Source: Vibrio sp. Isolate32
GTDB taxonomy: Bacteria; Pseudomonadota; Gammaproteobacteria; Enterobacterales; Vibrionaceae
Direction of reading: 5' to 3'
NCBI RefSeq assembly: GCF_022397955.1
Contig: NZ_JAKEUQ010000010.1
Coordinates: forward strand, 855 to 64,854
DNA: 64,000 bases
Both the position numbers and the translations under genes were made by a program. The notes beneath the pieces are model-generated. The model made no database searches and was not told where the DNA came from. It was given only the letters and a program-made list of their open reading frames with translations. Shown here piece by piece: positions 9,102 through 18,662 of this stretch (positions within the stretch are counted from its first letter, which is position 1; every line of letters starts with the position of its first letter).

Positions 9102-9692
9102 TTAGTGAGAACCACAGCTACCGCCGCCGCAGCAGCCGTCTTTTTTCTCTTCACCGTGGTCATGGCCTTCGCCACCGCAGCAACCGCCTTCGTGATCATG
9201 GTCGTGACCGTGACCGCCGCAGCCGCCTTCTTGATGTACATGACCGTGTTGAACTTCTTCTTCAGTCGCTTCACGAACTGCTACAACTTCAACATCAAAC
9301 GTTAGCGTTTGACCAGCTAGCATGTGATTGCCGTCTACCACAACTTCGTCGCCATCGACTTCAGTTACTTCTACAGGAATTGGACCTTGGTCAGTGTCCG
9401 CTAGGAAGCGCATGCCAACTTCGATTTGCTCAACACCTTGGAATACGTCTGCAGGAACACGTTGCACTAATGCGTCATTGTGCTCACCGTAAGCGTCTTC
9501 TGGAGTAACCGTTGCAGAGAACTTGTCGCCAGCTACTTTGCCTTCAAGCTCTTTTTCAAGACCTGTAATTAGGTTGTTGTGACCGTGAAGGTAATCTAGT
9601 GGAGCTTCTGCAGTTGATTGGTCAACTACTACGCCATCTTCAAGTTTCACTTGATATGCAACACTAACCACTACGTTCTTTTCAATTTTCAT
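9102..9692 (-). CDS. slyD: FKBP-type prolyl isomerase SlyD with metal-binding tail
   Basis: Cytoplasmic prolyl isomerase, chaperone and nickel metallochaperone of 196 residues. The FKBP fold surrounds an inserted-flap chaperone domain (residues 1-145; VSVAYQVKLEDGVVVDQS, LDYLHGHNNLITGLE). The last ~48 residues are a His/Cys/Gly-rich metal tail with blocks such as HGHDHDH, GGCCGG and CCGGGSCGSH. In E. coli this tail binds Ni(II) and other metals and helps hydrogenase maturation; what the metal is used for here cannot be said. It follows the small yheV-like gene and has its own terminator. Confidence 0.95.
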   Translation of the reverse strand: MKIEKNVVVSVAYQVKLEDGVVVDQSTAEAPLDYLHGHNNLITGLEKELEGKVAGDKFSATVTPEDAYGEHNDALVQRVPADVFQGVEQIEVGMRFLADTDQGPIPVEVTEVDGDEVVVDGNHMLAGQTLTFDVEVVAVREATEEEVQHGHVHQEGGCGGHGHDHDHEGGCCGGEGHDHGEEKKDGCCGGGSCGSH

Positions 9693-9786
9693 GAGAGCTC
9701 CAAGGAGGTTTGGACTAAGCTCGAACAGTTGAGCTTAGGAAAAATTCTGTACCTGGATATTATGGGGATCAATTAACGAAACTCAA

Positions 9787-9987
9787 TCATTCTGGCTTAA
9801 AAATACCGATCATTTCTTGATTCGCGTGTTCAGATTTCTCTACAGTTTTCGGTTTACGCTGTTCTGTGAAGTCACAATCGACACATTCCACCAGCTCGAT
9901 ATTATTTTCAATCCACCAACGGAGTGTGTCTTGAGTGTTGCAACTTGGGCAGCTTGCCCCTGCGATAAAGCGTTTTTTCTGTTTCAC
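9787..9987 (-). CDS. YheV family putative zinc ribbon protein
   Basis: Small 66-residue protein with two CXXC pairs (ASCPSC near residues 11-14 and VECVDCDF near 35-38), consistent with one zinc ribbon. It begins MKQKKRFIAGASCPSC and ends in a polar tail. Function unknown. It lies between kefB (157 bp upstream) and slyD (94 bp downstream), the same neighbourhood as E. coli yheV. Confidence 0.87.
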   Translation of the reverse strand: MKQKKRFIAGASCPSCNTQDTLRWWIENNIELVECVDCDFTEQRKPKTVEKSEHANQEMIGIFKPE

Positions 9988-10144
9988 GTTTCATATCCTT
10001 TACTACTCTGGATTCGCAGTTCTTCCACTCTAAATCTATTTAAGAAGAAGCAAAGACCACGTTTATTATTAGATTGGTTCTCTAGACTGTTATTTCTTAG
10101 CTCAAGCTATATCTCTAAACTCAAGCATGAGTTATCACTTCAGG

Positions 10145-11941
10145 CTACTGCCAATAGTTTCGAGACTGGTGATCGTTTTCCATCTCGTGTCCAAAAATCT
10201 CTTCAAGCTCTTTACGAGCCTCTTTCGCTCTTTGGGCCAACTCGGCATCTTCGTTATGCTGAGGTAGTAACTCTTTGAGCATACCATTATCCAACTTTCT
10301 AAAGTGTGCTTCTGCTCGCTTCGCTTTATACGGATGCATACCAAGTTCAATCAATGTTTGACTACCTAAATCCAGTGCACCAAGGAAGGTTTCACGAGAG
10401 TAGTTACTCACACCGTGGTTAAGTAATTGATACGCTTCAACACGGCTTCGAGCACGCGCTAAAATCTTTAAGCGCGGGAAGTGTTGCTTACATAAATCGA
10501 CGGTTTTCATGATTTCATCAGGGGAGTCAGTACACAGCACAATCGCCTCTGCTTTATCAGCACCGGCTGCGCGTAACAGCTCTAGGTGAGTCGAGTCTCC
10601 GTAAAATACTTTGTAGCCAAACTTTCTTAGGATGTGGATTTGGCTAGCGTCACTTTCCAAAATTGTAATACGGATCTTATTAGCATACATCAGACGCCCA
10701 ATGATCTGACCAAAACGACCAAAACCAGCAATGATCACTCGAGGGCTACGATCAACCACATCCGAAGACATCGCATTCTCACTGATTTGATTCAATTGGC
10801 GAGCAAAGAACTTGTCTTGCAGCTTAAGCATTAATGGTGTGGTCACCATTGATAAACTCACAACTACTAGCAGAAGCGATACTTGCTCACCACTCAAGAT
10901 GCCTTGTGCACTTGCCGCCGTGAAGATAACGAAAGCGAATTCACCGCCTTGGCTAAGAATCATCGCCATGCGGCTACGTGCTTTGGCTTGAGTACCAAAC
11001 ATTCGAGCAAGAGCGTACAAAACCAAACCCTTTAGTACGACTAACGCTAGAACAGCGATCAATATTGCAAAAGGGCTTTCGGCCAATAACCCCAAGTTAA
11101 CGGCCATACCGACTGAGATGAAGAACAGGCCAAGTAACAGTCCTTTGAATGGATCAATCGCGATTTCCAACTCATGTCGGTATTCACTTTCCGCTAGAAG
11201 TACGCCAGCTAGGAAAGTACCCAATGCCATCGACAAGCCGATCTGCTGCATGATAACGGCAATGCCAACCACCAGCAGTAAAGCAGCAACGGTGAACAAC
11301 TCACGCACACCACTCATTACCACATAGCGAAAAAGAGGCCTCAACAAGAAGTGACCGCCCACCAGTAAACCAATCACGCCACCTAGCATCCACAACATGT
11401 CTGCCCAGCTGCCGCCTGTGTTACCTGCAAGCAGTGGCAACATCGCCAACATAGGGATCACGGCAATATCTTGGAAAAGTAGTACTGCAAAACCTGACTG
11501 GCCTGCTTCCTTACCACCAAGCTCTCGCTCTTCAATAACCCTTAAAGCGATCGCGGTCGAAGATAGGGCTAAACCCATCCCTATTACTAGGCTCGTTTGC
11601 CACGTTAATCCAAACATACAGGCGATAGCGGTGATCATCAGAGTGGTTATCAATACTTGTGCGCCACCTAGCCCAAGAATGGGCGCTCGCATCTGCCACA
11701 GTTTTTTAGGGTTAAGCTCTAAACCAATCAGGAAGAGCAGCAGCACCACCCCGAATTCGGCAAAGTGCAAAATCGCTTCTACATCGCTGATTAAACCGAG
11801 CCCCCATGGGCCAATTGCCACACCAGCTAATAGATAGCCCAATACCGAGCCTAAACCGGCGCGCTGTGCGATAGGCACTGCAACCACTGCTGCAGCTAAG
11901 AATATAACGCTACTTTGCAAAAAATCATTAGTCAGAGCCAT
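10145..11941 (-). CDS. kefB: Glutathione-regulated K+/H+ antiporter KefB
   Basis: Potassium efflux antiporter of 598 residues that protects against electrophiles. Residues 1-380 form a CPA2-type Na+/H+ exchanger domain with about 12-13 membrane segments (AAAVVAVPIAQRAGLG; FGVVLLLFLIGLELNPKKLW). Residues about 400-520 are an RCK/TrkA-N domain (RVIIAGFGRFGQIIGRLMY, GxGxxG nucleotide site) gated by glutathione and its adducts. The C-terminal tail is charged. Its start overlaps the kefG stop by 14 bp, the standard arrangement in which the ancillary protein precedes the antiporter. KefB versus KefC is decided by the partner and by location near slyD. Confidence 0.92.
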   Translation of the reverse strand: MALTNDFLQSSVIFLAAAVVAVPIAQRAGLGSVLGYLLAGVAIGPWGLGLISDVEAILHFAEFGVVLLLFLIGLELNPKKLWQMRAPILGLGGAQVLITTLMITAIACMFGLTWQTSLVIGMGLALSSTAIALRVIEERELGGKEAGQSGFAVLLFQDIAVIPMLAMLPLLAGNTGGSWADMLWMLGGVIGLLVGGHFLLRPLFRYVVMSGVRELFTVAALLLVVGIAVIMQQIGLSMALGTFLAGVLLAESEYRHELEIAIDPFKGLLLGLFFISVGMAVNLGLLAESPFAILIAVLALVVLKGLVLYALARMFGTQAKARSRMAMILSQGGEFAFVIFTAASAQGILSGEQVSLLLVVVSLSMVTTPLMLKLQDKFFARQLNQISENAMSSDVVDRSPRVIIAGFGRFGQIIGRLMYANKIRITILESDASQIHILRKFGYKVFYGDSTHLELLRAAGADKAEAIVLCTDSPDEIMKTVDLCKQHFPRLKILARARSRVEAYQLLNHGVSNYSRETFLGALDLGSQTLIELGMHPYKAKRAEAHFRKLDNGMLKELLPQHNEDAELAQRAKEARKELEEIFGHEMENDHQSRNYWQ

Positions 11942-12512
11942 CGTTCGCTCCTATATCTAGTAGCGGGTCTCGCAACCAGTTTCGATAAGCCTCTGCGTGT
12001 TGATAACGAGTCATGTCTGAGACATTTCGTGCCCAGTGTAAAACCAAAGGTGGTATCCAATTCATCTGACACAAAGCGGCTGTAAGTTCGAAAGGTTGTA
12101 AAATCTCTTGTAATGGATATTTATTATAGCCTGCTGCTCCAAACGCCTCTTCTTTACCACCCGTAGTGATAACACTGCGCCAGTGTTTACCTTTCAGTGC
12201 ACTTTGCTCACCAAACGCAAAACCTTTACCTAAGACTCGGTCAAACCACTCTTTTAGCAATGAAGGACAGGAATACATAAACAGAGGGTGTTGGAACACA
12301 ATCACATCATATTCAAGGAGCAGAGAGTGCTCATACGGCACATCGATAAAGAAGTCAGGATAGATGGCATAGAGATCATGAATTTTGACATGCCCGAGCG
12401 ACTCTATTTTCTTAACCATCATCTGATTGGCAATAGAGGTTTCTGGCTCTGGGTGCGCGTAGATAACCAATACTTTGGGCACTACTTTGTCTGTCGAGGG
12501 AGTATTACTCAT
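11928..12512 (-). CDS. kefG: KefG ancillary flavoprotein
   Basis: NAD(P)H-quinone-reductase-like flavodoxin-fold protein needed for full KefB activity. It has 194 residues; the N-terminal VLVIYAHPEPETSIANQMM is the FMN-binding flavodoxin-2 signature, followed by VIVFQHPLFMYSCPSLLKEWFDRV and an active-site loop near SVITTGGKEEAFGAAGYNKY. It is translationally coupled to kefB (14-bp overlap). Confidence 0.92.
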   Translation of the reverse strand: MSNTPSTDKVVPKVLVIYAHPEPETSIANQMMVKKIESLGHVKIHDLYAIYPDFFIDVPYEHSLLLEYDVIVFQHPLFMYSCPSLLKEWFDRVLGKGFAFGEQSALKGKHWRSVITTGGKEEAFGAAGYNKYPLQEILQPFELTAALCQMNWIPPLVLHWARNVSDMTRYQHAEAYRNWLRDPLLDIGANDGSD

Positions 12513-12683
12513 TCCTTTGAAGCATTCCTTTTAAGGCTAAACGGTGGCAAGGCCACAAGAATTTAAGCAAAAGTTATTAATATGTTATTGGCATCATAAC
12601 GCAAATTGCATTGTGATCGACTTTTATCTGGTTTCAGCCTACTATGCAGGCGTCTGTTCACCTCTAATTTCTATGCTATTTCT

Positions 12684-14606
12684 ATGATTACTTTCTCTGA
12701 TATTCAATTGCTACGCGGCGGTAAGCCCCTCCTCGACCAAGCATCTGCGACTCTTCACCCTGGCGACAAGATTGGCTTGGTAGGTAAAAACGGCTGTGGT
12801 AAATCGACGCTGTTCGCTTTAATTAAAGACGAACTATCGATTGATGCAGGTTCATTCAGCAAACCTGCTCATTGGGAAATGGCGTGGGTTGCTCAAGAAA
12901 CCCCAGCCTTAGAAAGAACAGCGATTGAATATGTGATTGATGGTGACCGTGAATATCGTGGCCTTGAAGATCAGCTGCAAAAAGCTGAGTTAGCCGACAA
13001 CGGCACACTAGTCGCAGAGATTCACGGCAAGATAGAAACCATTGGTGGTTACAGCATTAAGGCTCGCGCTGCCGAACTGCTAGACGGCCTAGGATTTAGC
13101 CAAGAACAAATGACGTGGAACCTGACCCAATTCTCAGGTGGTTGGCGTATGCGTCTGAACCTAGCGCAAGCCCTACTGTGCCGCAGTGACTTACTGCTGC
13201 TCGATGAGCCAACCAACCACTTGGACTTAGATGCGGTAATGTGGCTAGAGCGCTGGCTACAAAGCTACCCTGGTACACTGATTCTTATCTCGCACGATAG
13301 AGACTTCTTAGACCCTATCGTCAACCGCATCGTGCACTTAGAAAACCAAAAGTTAAATGAGTACACAGGTAACTACTCATCGTTTGAGAATCAACGAGCG
13401 CAAAAGCTGATTCTGCAACAGGCGATGTATCAGAAGCAGCAAAAACAGATGGCTCACATGCAGAGCTACATCGACCGTTTTCGTTATAAAGCTTCAAAGG
13501 CTCGCCAAGCGCAAAGCCGTATTAAAGCGCTAGAGAAAATGGAACAAGTACTGCCTGCTCAGTTTGATAACCCATTCAGCTTTGAGTTCAGAGAGCCAGA
13601 CGCGCTACCAAACCCTATCATGATGATGGACGAGGTCTCTGCTGGCTACGATGACAAATTAATCCTAGAGAAGATTCGCCTTAACCTTGTACCGGGCAGC
13701 CGTATCGGTCTGCTGGGTCGAAATGGCGCAGGTAAATCGACCCTTATCAAGCTGCTTTCTGGCGAACTGAAACAGCAAGGTGGCGAGCTGAGCTACTCAC
13801 AAGGCGTCAAGATTGGTTATTTCGCACAGCATCAACTAGAAACGCTGCACCCAGAAGAGACACCACTGCAACACATGATGCAGATTGCGCCTAAGCACAC
13901 CGAACAACAGCTGCGTGATTATCTAGGTAGCTTTGGCTTCCAAGGCGAGAAGGCACTGGATAAAGTCGCTCCTTTCTCCGGAGGAGAGAAAGCTCGTTTA
14001 GTATTGGCACTGCTGGTATGGCAAAAACCGAACCTGTTGCTACTCGATGAACCAACCAACCACTTGGATCTCGACATGCGTCAGGCGCTGACATTTGCTC
14101 TACAAACATTTGAAGGCGCGATGGTTATTGTATCGCACGACCGTTACCTACTTCGTGCAACCACTGATGACCTGTACCTTGTACACGACCGCCAAGTTGC
14201 ACCGTTTGACGGTGACCTGAACGATTACTACAAGTGGCTCACCGAACAGCAAAAAGTAGAACGCAAAGAAGCACAAGCGCAGGCTCCAGCGAAAGATGGC
14301 GCCAACAGTGCAGCTGCGAAAAAAGAGCAAAAGCGTAAAGAAGCGGAGTTCCGTAAGTTAACCGCACCAATCCGTAAAAAGCTGACTCAATTTGAAAAGC
14401 AGATGGATAAACTGACGCTTGCTCTTGAAGAAGCCGAGCAACAATTATCCGACACTTCACTGTATGAAGCTGAAAATAAGGCTAAACTGAATGAAGTACT
14501 CGCCCTACAAGCGAGCAGCAAGTCACAACTTGAAGAAGTTGAAATGGATTGGATGTCCACTCAAGAAGAGCTTGAGCAGATGGAACAGGATATGGATAGC
14601 TTATGA
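12684..14606 (+). CDS. yheS: ABC-F family ATPase (YheS type)
   Basis: Soluble tandem-ATPase of the ABC-F family, which acts on ribosomes rather than in transport. I start at MITFSDIQLLRGGKPLL (640 residues). Domain 1: Walker A GLVGKNGCGKST, signature FSGGWRMRL, Walker B LLLLDEPTNHLD. A charged linker with KQQKQMAHMQSYIDRFRYKASKARQAQSR follows. Domain 2: Walker A GLLGRNGAGKST, signature FSGGEKARL, Walker B LLLLDEPTNHLD. The last ~80 residues are a charged coiled coil. It overlaps the next gene by 4 bp. YheS has been linked to relief of nascent-chain stalling in E. coli; that role is by family. Confidence 0.92.
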   Translation: MITFSDIQLLRGGKPLLDQASATLHPGDKIGLVGKNGCGKSTLFALIKDELSIDAGSFSKPAHWEMAWVAQETPALERTAIEYVIDGDREYRGLEDQLQKAELADNGTLVAEIHGKIETIGGYSIKARAAELLDGLGFSQEQMTWNLTQFSGGWRMRLNLAQALLCRSDLLLLDEPTNHLDLDAVMWLERWLQSYPGTLILISHDRDFLDPIVNRIVHLENQKLNEYTGNYSSFENQRAQKLILQQAMYQKQQKQMAHMQSYIDRFRYKASKARQAQSRIKALEKMEQVLPAQFDNPFSFEFREPDALPNPIMMMDEVSAGYDDKLILEKIRLNLVPGSRIGLLGRNGAGKSTLIKLLSGELKQQGGELSYSQGVKIGYFAQHQLETLHPEETPLQHMMQIAPKHTEQQLRDYLGSFGFQGEKALDKVAPFSGGEKARLVLALLVWQKPNLLLLDEPTNHLDLDMRQALTFALQTFEGAMVIVSHDRYLLRATTDDLYLVHDRQVAPFDGDLNDYYKWLTEQQKVERKEAQAQAPAKDGANSAAAKKEQKRKEAEFRKLTAPIRKKLTQFEKQMDKLTLALEEAEQQLSDTSLYEAENKAKLNEVLALQASSKSQLEEVEMDWMSTQEELEQMEQDMDSL

Positions 14607-15073
14607 GCCCAAAGCACGCCCCAATATCACTAACACTGGAACGACTATGGCAGTTTAGCCTTCAGTATTACAGTGTGCGCGGTGTTAAAGATGCGTGCTT
14701 AGCTTTGCAAAACCAGTTCCACGGCAACGTCAATCTACTGCTGCTCCTCAAATGGCTTGACGAGCAGCAAGTGTCTTTTGCAGAAGAAGAGTGGCACAAA
14801 GTACAGCAGTGCTTAAGCCGCTCTGAAACCCTACTTCATAGTTATCGAGAGTTACGCAAGCACCTTAAAGAGCATGTTGTCGACTCTCTCTACCGTGAAG
14901 CCTTACAGTTTGAACTGCAACTTGAGAAGCAACAGCAATCCGACCTTGTCGACTGTATTAACTCGCTGCAACTGTTCACTAATCAACAAGCGCCACTGGC
15001 CCTGCAATATTGTCGTCTACTCGGGGGAGAAAACCTCTATAACGCATTTTCTGAACCCGCCCCTCAGCCTTAA
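14603..15073 (+). CDS. TIGR02444 / DUF2390 family protein
   Basis: Uncharacterised 156-residue protein, rich in Leu and Gln, predicted mostly alpha-helical, with no signal peptide. The segment LWQFSLQYYSVRGVKDACLALQNQFHGNVNLLLLLKWL is the family hallmark. The start ATG overlaps the yheS stop (ATGA), so the two are translationally coupled, which points to a shared context but not to a function. Confidence 0.82.
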   Translation: MSPKHAPISLTLERLWQFSLQYYSVRGVKDACLALQNQFHGNVNLLLLLKWLDEQQVSFAEEEWHKVQQCLSRSETLLHSYRELRKHLKEHVVDSLYREALQFELQLEKQQQSDLVDCINSLQLFTNQQAPLALQYCRLLGGENLYNAFSEPAPQP

Positions 15074-15344
15074 CTTGTTTTCTTTCTCTTTTGAGTTATT
15101 CCGGTACAAGCTTACTCTCGTATTGATATTTCGGTGCACCCTAGCAAAACGAGTGCTCATAGCAAGCAGAGGCTAGCTCGTACAAGTTTGATAATATTCA
15201 ATCAGTTACTCACAACATGTTTTTACATTGAGTCTCAGTGAAAGGCTTGCGCTTGCACCGAGAATCAACCAAGCTCAAATAAAAACGTGGGCGCATCGCA
15301 ATACTTAATACTTTTCAAAGCCCATAAAAAGCACGGACTGTTTT

Positions 15345-16325
15345 ATGACCATATTTACCGCAGCAGCTGGTTTATCTAACCCACACTTACAAACTTTAGT
15401 GCCAAGGTTTATCAGAAAGCAGGCGCTGTTCCATCCTACATGGCAAACCATAGAAACGCCTGATGATGATTTCCTAGACCTTGCTTGGAGTGAATCACCA
15501 GATAGCGATGAACTAACAAGCAACAAACCTATCTTCATCCTATTCCACGGATTAGAAGGCAGTTTTGAGAGCCCTTATGCCAACGGACTGATGAATGCAT
15601 TTGCGAAGGATGGTTGGTTATCCGTGATGATGCACTTTAGAGGCTGTAGCGGTAAACCGAACCGTTTGGCTCGTGCTTACCATTCTGGCGAAGTCGAAGA
15701 TGCTCGCTTTTTCCTAAGACATCTACACGCAAAATTTCCTAATAACCCCAAGGTAGCGGTCGGCATCTCTTTAGGCGGAAACATGCTAGCAAATTATCTG
15801 GCTGAGTATTCAGACGATCCTCTGCTATCAGCAGCAACCATAGTGTCAGCTCCGTTTGATCTGGCTTGTTGCGCAAGTCGCATTGAGAAAGGCTTTTCTA
15901 AGCTCTACAAGAAGTACCTGCTCAGCTCTCTCAAATCAAACGCCCTAAAAAAGATTAACCTGCTGCAAGAGAAGCTCGACATCACCGCTGAGACGATTAA
16001 GAAGATTGATAAGTTGTATGAGTTTGATGAACGAATCACCGCACCTCTGCACGGATTCAAGAGCGCTCAAGACTATTACGCACAGTGCTCTGCCCTTCCT
16101 AAGCTAAATAAGATAAAGCTACCGACTCAGATCATCCATGCTAAAGACGATCCTTTCATGACTGATGATGTGATTCCTAAATTCGTTCTGCCGGATAACA
16201 TCGATTATCGATTGTTCCAGAAAGGGGGTCATGTTGGGTTCATTACTGGTAGTACACTAAAACCAAGATTTTGGTTAGAAGAAGCGCTGCCTGCCTACTA
16301 TGAAAGCATTCAAGATTCGGTATAA
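15345..16325 (+). CDS. yheT: YheT-type alpha/beta hydrolase
   Basis: Predicted serine hydrolase of the YheT/EMB8 family, 326 residues. The oxyanion region FHGLEGSFESPYANGL, nucleophile elbow GISLGGN (Ser about 143) and the C-terminal GGHVGF histidine are visible, with the acidic residue likely in HAKDDPFM. Substrate unknown; esterase or lipase-like activity is by family. It is preceded by a 271-bp gap in which I see no gene, and followed by yheU and prkB, the same string as in E. coli. Confidence 0.9.
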   Translation: MTIFTAAAGLSNPHLQTLVPRFIRKQALFHPTWQTIETPDDDFLDLAWSESPDSDELTSNKPIFILFHGLEGSFESPYANGLMNAFAKDGWLSVMMHFRGCSGKPNRLARAYHSGEVEDARFFLRHLHAKFPNNPKVAVGISLGGNMLANYLAEYSDDPLLSAATIVSAPFDLACCASRIEKGFSKLYKKYLLSSLKSNALKKINLLQEKLDITAETIKKIDKLYEFDERITAPLHGFKSAQDYYAQCSALPKLNKIKLPTQIIHAKDDPFMTDDVIPKFVLPDNIDYRLFQKGGHVGFITGSTLKPRFWLEEALPAYYESIQDSV

Positions 16326-16454
16326 CGCTAAGCCTGCTAAATATAAACGCGAAACCTTGCTAAGATAGCGTATCGACTTTTAGGGAATTGTGTTCAAAAA
16401 GTCACTGAACACACATCAACAACTTATTAATGAACATAAAAGAGAGAAGTATTT

Positions 16455-16667
16455 ATGATCATCTCATGGAAAGACATTGAGCCTGACACGCTGGAAAACC
16501 TCATCAAAGAATTCGTACTGCGTGAAGGTACAGACTACGGCGACGTGGAGATCTCTCTACAAAACAAGATTGACCAAGTGAAACATCAATTAGCTTCTGG
16601 TGAGGCTAACATCGTGTTTTCTGAACTGCACGAAACCGTTGATATCCAACTCACAAAACGCTTCTAA
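16455..16667 (+). CDS. yheU: YheU family protein (UPF0270)
   Basis: Conserved 70-residue protein starting [29 protein letters not shown], which is diagnostic of the family. An AGAGAGAAG Shine-Dalgarno-like stretch lies just upstream. Function unknown. It lies between yheT and prkB. Confidence 0.92.
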   Translation: MIISWKDIEPDTLENLIKEFVLREGTDYGDVEISLQNKIDQVKHQLASGEANIVFSELHETVDIQLTKRF

Positions 16668-16744
16668 GCTGCGCTTAACACAGAGCCGTGTTATAGTGGA
16701 AAACGATTGCTAACAAGTAAGTTACTCATAAGACAAGGGTTGTC

Positions 16745-17614
16745 ATGTCCGCTAAACATCCAATTATTGCGGTAACTGGTTCTTCAGGAGCCGGCACCAC
16801 CACTACCTCAGAAGCCTTCCGAAAAATGTTTAACATGATGGAGGTGAAGGCCGCTTGGGTTGAAGGGGATAGTTTTCACCGCTTCACTCGACCAGAAATG
16901 GACGTCGAGATCCGCAAGGCACGTGAGCAAGGTAAGCACATCAGCTACTTTGGCCCACAAGCCAACGACTTCGCAGCATTAGAAGAGTTTTTCCGTAAAT
17001 ACGGTAATGAAGGCACTGGTAAAGTTCGTAGTTACCTACATACGTTCGATGAGGCTGTACCTTATAACCAGATGCCGGGCACCTTCACGCCATGGCAAGA
17101 TATCCCTGAAAATTCAGATGTGATGTTTTACGAAGGCCTGCACGGTGGTGTGGTTGATGGCGACATCAATGTCTCTCAACACGTCGATCTTCTGATTGGC
17201 ATGGTCCCTATCGTAAACCTAGAGTGGATTCAAAAGTTCGTTCGTGACACTCGCGATCGTGGCCACTCACGCGAAGCAGTAATGGACTCCATTGTTCGTT
17301 CAATGGATGATTACCTCAACTATATTACCCCGCAATTTTCGCGTACTCATATCAACTTTCAGCGTGTTCCAACCGTAGATACATCAAATCCACTCAACGC
17401 CAAAGGGATTCCAAGTTTAGATGAAAGCTTCGTTGTTATACGTTTGCGCGGCATCAAAAACGTCGACTTCCCGTATCTTTTGGCCATGATTGATGGCTCA
17501 TTCATGTCTCGTCATAACACACTAGTGGTGCCAGGTGGCAAGATGAGTTTTGCTATGGAGCTCATTGTGAGGCCAATCCTACAACAACTCATCGAAACCG
17601 GGAAAATAGGTTAA
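16745..17614 (+). CDS. prkB: Phosphoribulokinase-like kinase PrkB
   Basis: P-loop kinase of the phosphoribulokinase/uridine kinase fold, 289 residues. It has Walker A TGSSGAGTTTT (residues 11-21, with Thr replacing the usual Lys-Ser as in class I PRKs), SFHRFTRPEMD, and FYEGLHGGVVDGD. No RuBisCO is visible and vibrios are not autotrophs, so the physiological substrate is uncertain although the family name implies ribulose-5-phosphate. It lies 240 bp upstream of crp, as in other gamma-proteobacteria. Confidence 0.88.
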   Translation: MSAKHPIIAVTGSSGAGTTTTSEAFRKMFNMMEVKAAWVEGDSFHRFTRPEMDVEIRKAREQGKHISYFGPQANDFAALEEFFRKYGNEGTGKVRSYLHTFDEAVPYNQMPGTFTPWQDIPENSDVMFYEGLHGGVVDGDINVSQHVDLLIGMVPIVNLEWIQKFVRDTRDRGHSREAVMDSIVRSMDDYLNYITPQFSRTHINFQRVPTVDTSNPLNAKGIPSLDESFVVIRLRGIKNVDFPYLLAMIDGSFMSRHNTLVVPGGKMSFAMELIVRPILQQLIETGKIG

Positions 17615-17647
17615 CAAAACAACATTCTGGCTGATTACTTTTCATAC

Positions 17648-17663
17648 CGTGATCATGTGCACA
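17648..17663 (+). promoter_or_regulatory. Candidate CRP site upstream of crp
   Basis: CGTGA-N6-GCACA matches the TGTGA-N6-TCACA consensus at 8 of 10 fixed positions. It lies about 190 bp before the crp start, within the 240-bp prkB-crp gap, consistent with autoregulation known for E. coli crp. A second half-site-like GGTCACG lies 30 bp downstream. Confidence 0.45.
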
Positions 17664-17854
17664 ATTTTGCGTAAAAAATCGTAGCTTGGTCACGATTAAA
17701 ATCAAGAAATAGTACCTGAAAAAGGATACTATTCTTAAACGAAACACAAGATAGCTTGCAGCGCTCACCGAGTGCTCTTATCCTAAGAAGTCAATTCAGG
17801 CTTAGCTAAAATACGGAAAGCGGCAAGCATACCCTGCAGAGGAAGTGAGATATT

Positions 17855-18487
17855 ATGGTTCTAGGTAAACCTCAAACCGATCCAACATTAGAGTGGTTCC
17901 TTTCACACTGTCATATTCATAAGTACCCTTCAAAAAGTACTTTGATCCATGCTGGTGAAAAGGCAGAGACCTTGTACTACATCGTTAAAGGTTCTGTGGC
18001 AGTTCTTATTAAAGACGAAGAAGGTAAGGAAATGATTCTTTCTTACCTAAACCAAGGCGACTTCATCGGTGAGCTAGGCTTGTTCGAAGAAGACCAAGAG
18101 CGTACAGCTTGGGTTCGTGCTAAATCTCCTTGTGAAGTAGCTGAAATTTCTTTCAAGAAGTTCCGTCAACTTATCCAAGTGAATCCAGACATCCTAATGC
18201 GTCTTTCAGCGCAAATGGCAAGCCGCCTACAAGTAACTAGCCAAAAGGTTGGTGACTTAGCGTTCCTTGACGTAACTGGTCGTATCGCTCAAACGCTACT
18301 AAACCTGGCGAAACAGCCAGATGCAATGACTCACCCTGACGGCATGCAAATCAAGATCACTCGTCAAGAGATTGGCCAAATCGTTGGTTGTTCTCGTGAG
18401 ACAGTAGGTCGTATCTTGAAGATGCTAGAAGAGCAGAACCTAATTTCTGCACACGGTAAGACTATTGTGGTGTACGGCACTCGTTAA
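17855..18487 (+). CDS. crp: cAMP receptor protein (catabolite activator)
   Basis: Global transcription factor, 210 residues. The cyclic-nucleotide domain (about 1-135) includes [32 protein letters not shown], holding the cAMP-contacting Glu, Arg and Ser residues. The C-terminal winged helix contains the recognition segment [22 protein letters not shown]. Near-identical to E. coli CRP over the readable parts. A candidate CRP site upstream suggests autoregulation, and a perfect terminator follows. Confidence 0.97.
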   Translation: MVLGKPQTDPTLEWFLSHCHIHKYPSKSTLIHAGEKAETLYYIVKGSVAVLIKDEEGKEMILSYLNQGDFIGELGLFEEDQERTAWVRAKSPCEVAEISFKKFRQLIQVNPDILMRLSAQMASRLQVTSQKVGDLAFLDVTGRIAQTLLNLAKQPDAMTHPDGMQIKITRQEIGQIVGCSRETVGRILKMLEEQNLISAHGKTIVVYGTR

Positions 18488-18508
18488 TCTCGATTAACTA
18501 GGTCAAAA

Positions 18509-18548
18509 ATATGAAAGCCACCAAATGCAAATTTGGTGGCTTTCATAT
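18509..18548 (+). terminator. Terminator of crp
   Basis: A perfect 18-bp stem (arm ATATGAAAGCCACCAAAT) with a 4-nt loop lies 22 bp after the crp stop. There is no long U-tract, but stem strength and position support termination. Confidence 0.75.
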
Positions 18549-18550
18549 TA

Positions 18551-18662
18551 TCTAAAGATCGGATTCGAGATGCGAATGGAGCACATGACGCCCTCGCCTG
18601 TAAACATTCTCGAAGCGAAGCGCCTCACATCTCTAGGGGGAAACCCGTACTCGTATCTTTCT
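18551..18662. repeat. Possible dispersed-repeat remnant between crp and the DUF1338 gene
   Basis: A 112-bp gene-free stretch rich in short inverted words (GATTCGAGATGCGAATGGA, TCTCGAAGCGAAGCGC). It resembles the small palindromic repeats scattered in Vibrio intergenic regions, but I cannot confirm copies elsewhere. Confidence 0.25.

Noticed and set aside
9083-9305. Open frames on both strands over the slyD 3' end
   Set aside because: They are low-complexity Ala/Lys/Thr shadows produced by the repetitive His/Cys/Gly codons of the SlyD tail.
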